A stretch of 64,000 bases of DNA from Cladopsammia gracilis (Eukaryota; Cnidaria; Anthozoa; Scleractinia; Dendrophylliidae): NCBI GenBank assembly GCA_022457155.1, contig JAJGOT010000030.1, positions 1,604,501 to 1,668,500 on the forward strand. Direction: 5' to 3'. Shown here piece by piece: positions 30,990 to 41,278 of this stretch. How positions within the stretch are numbered: position 1 is the stretch's first letter; every line of letters starts with the position of its first letter. A program made the translations under genes and the position numbers. The notes beneath the pieces were generated by a model. That model was not told where the DNA came from. It did no database searches and saw only the letters and a list, made by a program, of their open reading frames with translations.

Positions 30990-31874
30990 TTATGTACCAG
31001 TCAATTCCAAGACCGCCCATCCCCCCCCGGGCATACCCCGGGCATTTGACGAGAGGTTAGCTCCGCATAGTGGGGCATTTGACGTGAAACGAGGCCCGAC
31101 GGGGCGGGCATTTGACTTTAACAAAAACGTTGGTTAGCGGTCGCAAGGTAAAAGATTTCGTAATCCATTCTTTCCGGTTCCACGTGTCTGTTGCGTTTTT
31201 TTTATTAACGGACAAAACGAAAGTGACTAAGCAAGATCTTTGTTCACATTTAGTATTTCGAAACATATGTTCGTTCTATTTTTTCGCTGCAACTAAATCT
31301 AGCTAAGAGATATATAAACAACAGACGACAGCACAAGCAAAGATTTAGATATTTAAAGTGAACATGAAATATAATATACGATTTATATGTTGGTCGAATT
31401 CAAAACCACAACTGAAATAGTGGCATGCATCTTACAGCGTACGTGATCTCACCTCTAAAACAATCCGAACAGCACCAGTTTATAGATTTGTCTTGGCAAG
31501 TCTACAAAATAATGTTAAAGAAAACCATCCAGATCGGCTAAAAATTGTTTTGACTTCGCGAATAGTGTTTAAGAACAACTTCAGACTTTACATACAGGCT
31601 TCGTTGGCACCGAAGTTGCCTACTTCGTTTTAAAGTTCGCAATTTGGTTGGCAAACTGACAAATGTAATTGAGGCCAAACTAAGCTGAAATCCACTGTAA
31701 CTGCCCGGACGGTGGGGCATTTGACGCTCTGTGAAGCCCTGTACAGTGGGGCATTTGACCGTATAAACTGCCCACATAGTGGGGCATTTGACAATTTTTT
31801 TTTAAAAAAAGTCAAATGCCCGGGGGGTTGCCCGGGGGGGGGGATGGGCGGTTTTGGAATTGACTGGTACATAA
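30990..31874. mobile_element. Inverted-repeat element, 885 bp, with GGGCATTTGAC tandem motif
   Basis: Ends TTATGTACCAGTCAATTCCA and, inverted, TGGAATTGACTGGTACATAA, both followed inward by CCGCCCATCCCCC. The inner margins hold repeated AGTGGGGCATTTGAC words (31070-31112 and 31712-31790). No transposase found. Confidence 0.8.
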
Positions 31875-31939
31875 GTCCCGAATTTATTGTCAGTATAATA
31901 CTGTAAATAAAACCCCTATAAAGCGACCGCGGCCACCTT

Positions 31940-32288
31940 AGCCATGCTCCGTCACGCGTGACCAGTATTTTTAAAAATTGAATGGAGTTTTCAAGATTAC
32001 GCGTCGGTTTTGAAAATTCATTCCGAGATTCGGAATTCCCGTGAGAACTTTACCGCATTTTTGGAAACAAAGGGCAACAAAATATCATTTTGTTTGAAAT
32101 GTTACATATCCGAACAATATTAGGTTTTTTTATGCGTGCAGCGAAGTTATTTTCCGTTAATTCGTGACTTTCAAAGTGTTTTCCACAGAGATCTGCAAGG
32201 TTTCATTCAAATCTCGGACGTTACAAAGAAATATTCAAATGTTCATTTCATTCTCAAAATTACTGGTCACGCGTGACGGAGCATGGCT
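31940..32288. mobile_element. MITE with ACGCGTGAC ends, about 348 bp
   Basis: AGCCATGCTCCGTCACGCGT at the left and ACGCGTGACGGAGCATGGCT at the right are exact inverted ends, extending inward as GACCAGTA/TACTGGTC. Confidence 0.8.
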
Positions 32289-32762
32289 GTAAGCGGCCAC
32301 CAAAAATGTAATACGCGTAGCTGACATCGTTTTGAATAACCTGATGACAGATGAGAGTCCGAAATAGAAGGTGACGAATCTTTGCGTGATTTTGTTGTCA
32401 AGTATTGTCACTAAAATGCCTGAATCCCTTTTCTAGACGCTCTTGCCAAGTATTAAGTTTGTTTCCATGAAACGAAACACCCGTGGAAAGAGAAAGCAAC
32501 ATTTCCGGTGAGCGTCGCAGGCTACCTGACATTGAAATGATAAAAACAGTATTCTGCGTGGATTTTTTATATTTCTGAAGATGGTTGTAGGTGGTTTTAG
32601 GTGGTTGTAGATGGGTTTAGGTGGTTGTAGATGGTTTTAGGTCATTCCTTATAGGTGGTTGTAGGTGGTTGTAGATGGTTGTAGGTGGTTGTAGATGGTT
32701 GTAGGTGGTTGTAGGTGGTTGTAGGTGGTTGTAGGTCATTCCTTCTTTTAGTATTTACGAAT

Positions 32763-34178
32763 TTTCGAATAATTTCAGTGTGGAGTGAAACGGTTTAATG
32801 GTCTGTATTGCAATGGTTATTCGTTTAGGGATCAATGAATACGTGCGTGTTCATGAACAAGTAGTGTGGGAGCTAGTAAAATATCTTAGATAGATTTCCG
32901 CGCCCTCAGAATTCGTTTGATTCAATAATTTGTGTTTGTTACTTTCGATTGTTTCAGGGCGGGATGAAACAAAGAACATTGCTTAATTCATGCCGTTCCT
33001 TCAAGCCTCAGCTTGCTCAGCTCGACTGGAGAGCCCGTCGAAGTCAGTCAGGGCTACAAAAATATACTGAACTCGATCGGCACTGACTGGCGAGTAATAT
33101 AAATGTTTATACGGTATTCCGAATTATAAAATTCAAAGTGGAGCGACGCAAGTGTTCACTAGCAGGCTTCTATTCAACGGAACATCTATCAAAACTATAT
33201 CTACAGATGCGTAAGACTATTCGTATTCTAACAAAATACATCGCTGAATCATTGCGTGTTCGATTCGATCAATTTTATAACAACTGGAAATATAAATCAG
33301 ACATAAATGTAAATGTAAACACTAAAACACAATACTTTAAAATCTGTACACTTACAAACCGCCCAGCGGTTAAAATTTCCAGAAATGTTCAATCGCTGGC
33401 AAGACACTGGACTAAGAAGTTTAATTATTACGTATATACTTGAGTTTACACATTTTGAATAAATAAATAAATACGCTATCAAGGCGCCTTGCCGCTAAAA
33501 ATACACCATTCACATTCAATTCTCAGACAATTCAGCGCGCCAACTGAAAAACACCACCTCAGATATGCATAACATATTCAGTATAATTTAGAAACTTTCA
33601 ACTTGCAAGCCGCCAAGCAGCTAAGACATATATCCTTCGCATTGAAAACAGAACTTTAAGTAGACGGGCGAACTGCCAAGCCGATAAAATAAGCTCAAAA
33701 CCTCCACGCACGATCAATGAACTTCAGAGAAGACCGGCCGAGTCGCTAATATCATGTAATATACATTGTCTTGTTTGTACTACAAACAACGTTCGATAAA
33801 CGCTAGTCACAGAGCCACTAAAATGAAACCTCTGCGTTCAATAAGCTTACAACTCAACTGGCGAACCACTGAGACGCTGTGCTACTAAAATGTATACCTT
33901 TCACGTCCAATAATCTAAATCAAAGTCCGTCTTCTTCATGTTCACTTCCTTCGCTCAAGCGGCACAGTCGGTTCGCCTCGCTACGGCAAAACTACAGTGG
34001 ACACGATCATTTCATTTGATCAAGAGTGATCCGAAAACTGATCCACTTCGCATTCAGATCGAGGACTGTAAAGAAACATATTAGGCACATTTGTACAACC
34101 AAAAACGTTGGCAAAATGACCCTCACGCTATTAGGATTCCAAGGGAATTGTAGCGTAAACAAACCAATTTGCTTTCTA
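32763..34178. other. Intergenic DNA, no gene recognised
   Basis: AT-rich. The 101-residue open frame at 33138-33443 has no recognisable domain. The last part (from about 34130) leads into the Penelope-like element. Confidence 0.4.
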
Positions 34179-36368
34179 TGCCAAAGTTGATAAAGATCTC
34201 ACTCCTACCAACCAAAAAATTGTCAAAGAAACTATCCAAGACCTCATTACTAAACAACAATTACCAGTTACTGAGGGGGACATTGGGGATTTGCGGTGTT
34301 GCGGTGTTGCTTGTTTTTTAATGCGGTGTTGCGGTGAGTAAAATCCCAGCTTGCGGTGTTGCGGTGATCTCAAACCCTACGGTGTACGATGTTTGCGCTT
34401 TAAAGTCTTCGGTGTTCGGTGGAACGAAATTATCAGCGGTGTTGCCGTTTCCTGTTTGACCCTTGTCAGATCTAAAGTTAGCCTCTATATGTTATTTATT
34501 CCGTACTTACTTATGAAAAGAACGTACCAGCTAGTATGCTTAATTTGTAACAAAAAGCATTCCAGGCTGTCTAGTTAATCTTCAATACGCTGCCGGTCGC
34601 CAATCGTAAGCCTTTTTCATTTATAAGTTACTTGACAAAAATATGTATTGCGGTGACGGTGTTTCGTCGACTTTTCTTGCGGTGATGCGGTGTTCGGTAA
34701 TTTTTTTTGCGGTGTTGCGGTGTTCAGAGCCCCCCAATGTCCCCCTCGTTACTGCCAATAATCTCATCATCACTACTCCTAGAACCTCGCGCGTCTATTC
34801 AAGCTGAAAATCCATAAACCAAACAATCCGGGCCGACCAATTGTTTCCGCTTGTAGCTGTCCTACTGAACTAATTTCTAGCTATTTAGACAAAATCATGG
34901 CCCCCATTGTCAAATCACTACCCTCGTACATTAAAGACACCAATCACGCACTCGAAATTTTCCGTGATTTCAGTTTTCCCAGCGAAAACAATTTTTGAAA
35001 TTAATTTTCACTATGGACATTACCTCTTTATATACCGTCATCCCCAATGACGAAGGACTTTTAGCACTAAAATATTTTTTCGACCAGCGCTCCATCCAAA
35101 ACCCAAGCTCAGAAGCACTGCTCTGCTTAGCCGAATTAGTTTTGACACTTAACTGTTTTTCATTTTCCCAAAACTTCAACAAACAAGTAAATGGAGTCGC
35201 CATGGGCACCAAAATGGGACCAAGCTATGCTAACCTTTTTGTAGGCTACGTCGAAAAGAAATTTTTCGATCAGTACCAAGGAACCAAACCCGAACTCTAC
35301 GGCCGCTACATCGATGACTGCATTGGCGCTACCTCTTCCAGTAAAGAAGAACTTAATCAATTCATAACTTCTGTCAATACTTTTCATCCGGCTCTAAAAT
35401 ACACCTGGGAAATTTCTGAAACCTCTGTCGCTTTTCTCGACATCAATATTTCGATCAACAGCAACAGTTTATCCACAAGTGTGCACTACAAACCTACAGA
35501 TTCTCACAGTTATCTGTTACATTCATCCTCACATCCATCACACGTTAAAAACGCCATTCCGTATTCTCAATTTCTCAGACTTCGACGTCTTTGTAGTGAT
35601 GACTCCGATTTTTCCAACAAATCGGAAGAAATGTGCCAGTTTTTCAAGAAACGTGGGTACCCTGACTCTGTTGTTAATACGGGCCAACAACGTGCACAAC
35701 AGATCGACAGACAATCAGCACTACAAACATCACAGAAGGAAGAGAACGAGAGAATTCCATTCACCCTCACTTTCCACCCACACAATCACACAGTCAAAAG
35801 TATCATTTTAAAAAATTTCAAAATGCTCCAAAACGACCCCGAAACTGGCAGAATTTTTTTACAACCCCCACTAATTTCATTCAAACGTGACAAAAACATA
35901 GGCAACTTTCTAGTTACGAGTACACTGAAATCTGACGATGAACCGGGAACTTTTAAATGCGCACGCACACGATGCAACACTTGTCCTTTCATTCACAACG
36001 CCAACAAAATAACGGGACCTAAACGATCTATTAAAATCACTGATCGTTTCACATGCACCTCCGTAAATGTTATCTACTGCATAACATGTACTTTTTGCAA
36101 AAAGATATACATTGGCGAAACAGGGAGGAGACTGGGCGACCTTTTTCGAGAACATCTCCGAGACGTTGAAAAAAATGACAAAGACGCATCCAAACCAGTA
36201 GCGCGTCATTTCAATCTTGCTAACCATTCTAAACAACACATGACAATCTGTGGCGTTTCCCTACACCAGGGCAACACAGAAAGCCGTAAAAACTTAGAAC
36301 AAAAAATCATCTTTCGAATCGGCTCTCTCAAACCCCACGGAATTAACGAACGCTTTTCATTCAACTAA
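34179..36368 (+). pseudogene. Penelope-like retroelement: reverse transcriptase and GIY-YIG endonuclease
   Basis: The plus-strand coding region is readable as AKVDKDLTPTNQKIVKETI near 34179, [19 protein letters not shown] near 34806, FTMDITSLYTVIPNDEG near 35005, the catalytic GRYIDDCIG near 35305, FLDINISINSNS, and a C-terminal GIY-YIG-type nuclease (CITCTFCKKIYIGETGRRLG near 36080). A single 457-residue frame covers 34995-36368. Upstream, two frame changes and a 473-bp insertion (34274-34746) break the protein, so this copy is dead. RT plus GIY-YIG defines the canonical Penelope-like class, whose nuclease nicks target DNA for primed reverse transcription. Confidence 0.9.
34274..34746. mobile_element. 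MITE with GCGGTGTT repeats inserted in the Penelope-like element
   Basis: Ends AGGGGGACATTGGGG and CCCCAATGTCCCCCT are inverted copies. GTTACTG at 34267-34273 and 34748-34754 flanks it as an approximately 8-bp target duplication, which fits hAT. The interior repeats TTGCGGTGTTGCGGTG near both ends. Confidence 0.85.
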
Positions 36369-36455
36369 TTTACATTTGCTTTTCACGTCACCAAATTTCC
36401 ACCAATGGCGGAGCTCCTCCTACTATATAAAACCACACACTACCCACAATCCCTT

Positions 36456-36505
36456 GATTCGCTCCGACGAAGGGCTAGCGCTCGAAACGTCAGCTTTCTC
36501 GAATC
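36456..36505 (+). ncRNA. Hammerhead-ribozyme-like motif of the Penelope-like element
   Basis: Just downstream of the coding region: GATTCG (36456-36461) pairs with CGAATC (36500-36505) as outer stem I, and CT with AG as inner stem I. Then CCGACGA, stem II GGGC/GCTC with loop TAGC, GAAA, a very short stem III (AC/GT), and the cleavage triplet GTC ending at 36491. The layout fits the small type I hammerheads known from Penelope-like elements. The conserved CUGANGA box reads CCGACGA here, so a core U is C and activity may be lost. Confidence 0.5.
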
Positions 36506-36529
36506 TTTTTACGGTGGCTAATTTACCTT

Positions 36530-37241
36530 ATCGACTCAGTCGATAAAACCAATTTGTGATACTATTTACGTAATTTACGTCATCACTTACTCCCACTCGC
36601 CCCAGGCTCTCCAAAAATTGGAGCCACTTTTCAACCAAAGGGACGCATCTTCGAGCGGCTAAAAATACGATTTTCTTTCGTTTGCTCGGGAAATGATTAT
36701 TATTTTCCTTCTTTGGACATAATAAACTACTGAAAAACGAAGAAAAAATACATTTCATAGGCACTTTAAGATCTCAAACGGTCTTTTGAGACCGTTTCGA
36801 GGCAAAAATTGCATACGAGCAGTAAATATGTTACAAGATCCGTAGCTTTGAACTATTTTTCTATTAAAATGTTGTGTGCATTTACGATTTCCGTAAGATA
36901 GCCAAGCTAAAAGAGGCCTTAGCTGAAAAAGATATGCAAAATAGGAAATTCGAAATAATAAAATGAGATGAACTATTGGTTGCTTTCCAATGGGTTATCG
37001 TTGACAAGGCAGTGGCTTCTAACAAACAAATTAATCTGATAAAGAAGGATAATACGTTGGCCTCGTTATTGTTAATAACGCGCGACAAAAATTGGAAAAT
37101 TATAAAACCTATTATCTGGTGTGGCAACATGGCAGCGTAAACTACCGGTAAAGATAAAATTTTGGTTTGTACTCTCCGTAATAAAATGTGATCAATATAG
37201 ACACGAAAAGAAGCACTTGGTTCTATTTTGATATAGACTAT
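36530..37241. other. Intergenic DNA, no gene recognised
   Basis: AT-rich; one small dyad AAACGGTCTTTTGAGACCGTTT-like at 36777-36798. Opposed short open frames only. Confidence 0.4.
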
Positions 37242-37800
37242 AATTCTTGGCTTTCACATGACGTCATAAAAATTAAAAAAACTAAAGAAAACGTCCTACA
37301 AAGCTGTTTCTAACATGGTATGTGGATACAAGTGTTATAATCTTTCACAAAAAGTTTCAGGTTTTAACGATGTTTTGCTTCCGATTTACAAAGGTTTTAA
37401 ATGTGTCACGCAATATATATGTCACGCTATTTCAGATAAGCCACGAAAATAAACAAAATTGAATAAGCTGAAAGTTAATGTTTGCATTATAAGTGCTTAT
37501 AAGCCGAGTTAATTGAGCTTATAGCAAATAAAATATTTTTTGATGTGATTTTTGGTGTAATTAAATCTGAATTTTTGGCCGCCATCTTTGTGCCCCTTCA
37601 AATATGGCCGCTTCATACATTTCTTACTAAAAATATCAATACTCGTTCGCCTATAACTCTTGAACGAAATGTTTTTGCGCCTCAAAATTTGGCCAAGATG
37701 TCTAGTTTTAAACTCTCTACAATTCCATAAACATTTTGGATTCAAAATCTATTTTTTAATGCTTCTGAATTTTGATATGACGTAAGTGAAAGCCAAGAAT
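37242..37800. mobile_element. Inverted-repeat element, about 560 bp
   Basis: ATTCTTGGCTTTCACATGAC and, inverted, GTAAGTGAAAGCCAAGAAT mark the ends, with TGACGT at both inner margins. No transposase. Short open frames on both strands are shadows. Confidence 0.7.
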
Positions 37801-38026
37801 AAGCTGCTTCGTCTCAACGGTCTGCCAAGAAATGATGACTGACTCATCCTTAATCTTTTAGGAGCCACCGCATAAAATGGAAGCTTTGACCAACACTGTG
37901 CAACGCAATCGGTTAAGAAAAATTAAATTCCACGATTAATTCCCCTCTAAATTCTGCCGCTTTTCGGGATCTTGTTTTTACCTAACAGGGCGAATAATAA
38001 TCGTCGTTGATAATTCCCTTATAAAT

Positions 38027-38848
38027 TCCCGGCATAGTAAATCGAACCCAATCGAACTCAATTTCAATCGAACTCAATCGAACTGAATTCGTGGATTGAG
38101 TTCGATTGAGTTCGGCAATCGAACAAAATCGAGCTCACCGAATGAAAGAAAAAAAATCAATCGAACCCAATCGAACGTTCGATTTTCGAACTCGTGATTT
38201 GTGTAAAACAGGCGTTGAAAATCCACAACCAGATCTTGGAAGCTCGAGTTACTTCAGCCCGGAGTGTAGCATACTTGTTTTTCGTAAACGAAGAAATTCC
38301 GCAGAAATGGCTTCAGATGCGCTGTGGATTGTAAGCTTCAAATGCGTAGTAAATGCCGCTTTGACGTCAAGGATGACGAAGTTTTCAAGGCTTTAAAGAA
38401 AATAGGCGAGAAAGGCCGTGCATTCCGAATTGCAAACGAGCGCGGACAATTAAGTCATCTTCAACGTGAACTGGTTGCTTCGATGTGGCCTGTAAATGCT
38501 TCGATAACTTGGTAAGTGTTCTGTTCTGTTCTCTTAACTGCCGTGGACAGTTTACAAATGGGATTTCTGTTATTGAATAAATTGTAAAAAAAGCACAAGA
38601 AAAAAACCTGTTTGATGGGCTTGCTTTGTATAGGTTTACCAGAGCCAATCGAACGCAATTAATTTAATTGTGTTCAATTGAGTTCAGTTTCCGAACTCAG
38701 TCGAACACATTCAGATGGATTGAGTTCGATTGAGTTCGATTTGTTCGATTGAATTCGATTTGTTCGGAAATCGAACTCACTGAAAGTCCGGTGTTCGATT
38801 GAGTTCGATTGAGTTCGATTTCCGAACGTTCGATTTACTATGCCGGGT
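38027..38848. mobile_element. Inverted-repeat element with (ATCGAACTCA)n arms and a captured frame
   Basis: The ends CCCGGCATAGTAAATCGAAC and, inverted, GTTCGATTTACTATGCCGGG are matched. The arms are built from short words such as GAGTTCGATT in many copies. The middle (38210-38600) is ordinary sequence with a short coding-like frame. A similar right-end block recurs at 39060-39206. Confidence 0.75.
38324..38515 (+). pseudogene. Coding-like fragment inside the inverted-repeat element
   Basis: The frame reads RFDVKDDEVFKALKKIGEK, then RAFRIANERGQLSHLQREL, and ends SITW at TGG/TAAGTG, where a splice-donor-like sequence overlaps the stop. Composition looks like a genuine helical protein exon. 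I do not recognise the family. Likely a host exon captured by the element, or the end of an unknown transposon gene. Confidence 0.3.
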
Positions 38849-39462
38849 AAATTCTGTCGCTTTTCGGGATCGTGTTTTGACGTAACTGGGTGAATAATAA
38901 TCGTCGATGATAATTCCCTTCTAAATTCTGACTGGGCGAATAATAATGCTCGTCAGTTGCGCTTGTTTGATAATTACAATTACCTTCTAAATTCTGCCGC
39001 TTTTCGGGATTTTGGTTTAATGGCCTGACTGGGGAAATATACATTCAGATGGATTGAGAAATATACATTCAGATGGATTGAGTTCGATTGAGTTCGATTT
39101 GTTCGATTGAATTCGATTTGTTCGGAAATCGAACTCACTGAAAGTCCGGTGTTCGATTTCATTCGATTGAGTTCGATTTCCGAACGTTCGATTTACTATG
39201 CCGGGTAAATTCTGTCGCTTTTCGGGATCGTGTTTTGACGTAACTGGGCGAATAATAATCGTCGATGATAATTCCCTTCTAAATTCTGACTGGGCGAATA
39301 ATAATGCTCGTCAGTTGCGCGTGTTTGATAATTACAATTACCTTCTAAATTCTGCCGCTTTTCGGGATTTTGGTTTAAAGGCCTGACTGGGGAAATAATA
39401 ATGCTCATCAGTCGCGCTCGTTTGATTATTGCCTTCTAAATTCTGCTGCTTTTGTATCTTTC
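38849..39462. repeat. Duplicated block with AATTCTGCCGCTTTTCGGGA words
   Basis: The sequence AAATTCTGTCGCTTTTCGGG followed by ATCGTGTTTTGACGTAACTG and GCGAATAATAATCGTCG occurs at 38850 and again at 39207, with related forms at 37956 and 40170. It looks like host repeat sequence into which the 38027 element inserted more than once. Confidence 0.6.
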
Positions 39463-40755
39463 TATTTATGTCTATTGAAACGTGTAATTTCTTTGCACAC
39501 GCTTTAAGAACGAGATATATACATGTTCTTTAGTTTCGCTGTGCTGCATTGGTTCACTCTTCGTTGTGTATCTTCGTTTGTATTTATGACTATTGAAACG
39601 TGTAATTCCTTTGCACACGCTTTTTGAACGAGATATATACATGTTCTTTAGTTTTGCTGTGCTGCGTTGGTTCACCCTTCGTTGTGTATTTTCGTTTGTA
39701 TTTATGACTATTGAAACGTGTAATTCCTTTGCACACGCTTTTAGAACGAGATATATACATGTTCTTTAGTTTTGCTGTGCTGCGTTGGTTCACCCTTCGT
39801 TGTGTATTTTCGTTTGTATTTATAACTATTGAAACGTGTAATTCCTTTGCACACGCTTTTAGAACGAGATATATACATGTTCTTTAGTTTTGCTGTGCTG
39901 CGTTGGTTCACCCTTCGTTGTGTATTTTCGTTTGTATTTATGACTATTGAAACGTGTAATTCCTTTGCACACGCTTTTAGAACGAGATATATACATGTTC
40001 TTTAGTTTTGCTGTGCTGCATTGGTTCACCCTTCGTTGTGTATTTTCGTTTGTATTTGTGTGTATTGAAACGTGTAATTCCTTTGCACACGGTCTATTGA
40101 AACGTGTAATTCCATTGCACACGCTTTTAGAACGAGATATATACACGTTCTTCGGTTTCGCTGTGCTGCGTCTGCCGCTTTTCGGGATTTTGGTTTAATG
40201 GCCTGACTGGGGAAATAATAATGCTCGTCAGTCGCGCGCGTTTGATAATTCCCTTCTAAATTCTGCTGCTTTTGTATCTTTCCATTTATGTCTATTGAAA
40301 GGTGTAATTCCTTTGCACACGCTTTTTGAACGAGATATATACATGTTCTTTAGTTTCGCTGTGCTGCGTTGGTTCACCCTTCGTTGTGTATTTTCGTTTG
40401 TATTTATGACTATTGAAACGTGTAATTCCTTTGCACACGCTTTTAGAACGAGATATATACATGTTCTTTAGTTTTGCTGTGCTGCATTGGTTCACCCTTC
40501 GTTGTGTATCTTCGTTTGTATTTATGTCTATTGAAACGTGTAATTCCTTTGCACACGCTTTTAGAACGAGATATATGCATGTTCTTTAGTTTCGCTGTGC
40601 TGCGTTGGTTCACCCTTCGTTGTGTATCTTCGTTTGTACTTAATATGTGTATTGAAACGTGTAATTCCATTGCACATGCTTTTAGTACGAGATATATACA
40701 CGTTCTTCGGTTTCGCTGTGCTGTGTTGGTTCACCCTTCGTCGTGTATCTTTGTT
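39463..40755. repeat. 118-bp satellite array in two blocks, about ten copies
   Basis: ATTGAAACGTGTAATTCCTT recurs at 118-bp spacing from 39474 (39592, 39710, 39828 and on) to about 40060, then from about 40290 to 40755. The blocks are separated by a piece of the 38849-type repeat. Each unit contains AGAACGAGATATATACATGT. All open frames across it are by-products of the period (118 is not a multiple of 3, so frames shift). Confidence 0.9.
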
Positions 40756-41065
40756 AATGAGATGCAATTTACGGACTGTCGACAGACCGACTTCCGCTTT
40801 TACGGTCTGTACAGACCGTACAGACTGTCATACCGTTTCACCCGTTACCCGCCAGATTGATGCATATAATTATCAGTGAGTCGTACAGACTGTATGATCC
40901 ATTTGACAAACTGTATCTGTCCGTATTTTTTTGCTTGTACTTGCTTTAATGAGAAGCAATTTGCGGACTGTCAACGGACCGACTGGTCACTATTACAGTT
41001 TGTCAGACCGTACAGATCGTAACGTGGGTTTGACAGACTGTATCCGTGCGTCTATATTGGACATG
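40755..41065. repeat. Inverted relative of the start of the 128-bp satellite
   Basis: The stretch 40945-41065 ends TGCGTCTATATTGGAC and is the reverse complement of 29030-29110, including CGTAACGTGGGTTTGACAGA. The stretch 40758-40850 resembles a reversed satellite unit. Confidence 0.7.
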
Positions 41066-41278
41066 AGTGTCTACGCTTGGGGTTCCGCTGGGGCGAAAAA
41101 CAGTCTCGAACGCGTAAAGATCAAATTTGGCTCCTGTGCTCCCTGTGCTATAACTGGCACCATACAACCTCCAACACTAAAAGGAAATCTCATACCTCGC
41201 TCATTTACTAGCGCTCCAGTTGTCGCTTACCGGAAGGCCAATAATCTTTCCAAACGACTTTCTAGTCTGGGGGATTAA
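41066..41278 (+). pseudogene. Possible decayed Penelope-like fragment
   Basis: The frame ends with PRSFTSAPVVAYRKANNLSK, which resembles the region before the cysteine-rich linker in Penelope-like proteins (compare PPLISFKRDKNIGNFLV in the 36-kb element). Too short for certainty. Confidence 0.3.

Larger units (their letters stand above)
30303..32762. mobile_element. Foldback element with minisatellite arms, carrying nested elements
   Basis: The left arm (about 30303-30720) and right arm (about 32455-32762) are inverted copies. From the outside in: TAAATACTAAAAGAAGGAAT, a variable array of CCTACAACCA units (30333-30555; GGTGGTTGTA at 32580-32745), then ATCCACGCAGAATACTG and a conserved inner block with CTCACCGGAAATGTTGC. 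The array lengths differ between arms. Three further inverted-repeat elements sit inside. Confidence 0.75.

Noticed and set aside
33138..33443. 101-residue plus-strand frame
   Set aside because: No recognisable domain, no splice context, and composition typical of AT-rich random sequence.
35160..36239. Minus-strand frames of 68-109 residues
   Set aside because: Shadows of the Penelope-like coding region on the plus strand.
39472..40879. Many open frames of 67-128 residues on both strands
   Set aside because: They are by-products of the 118-bp satellite and shift frame with each unit.
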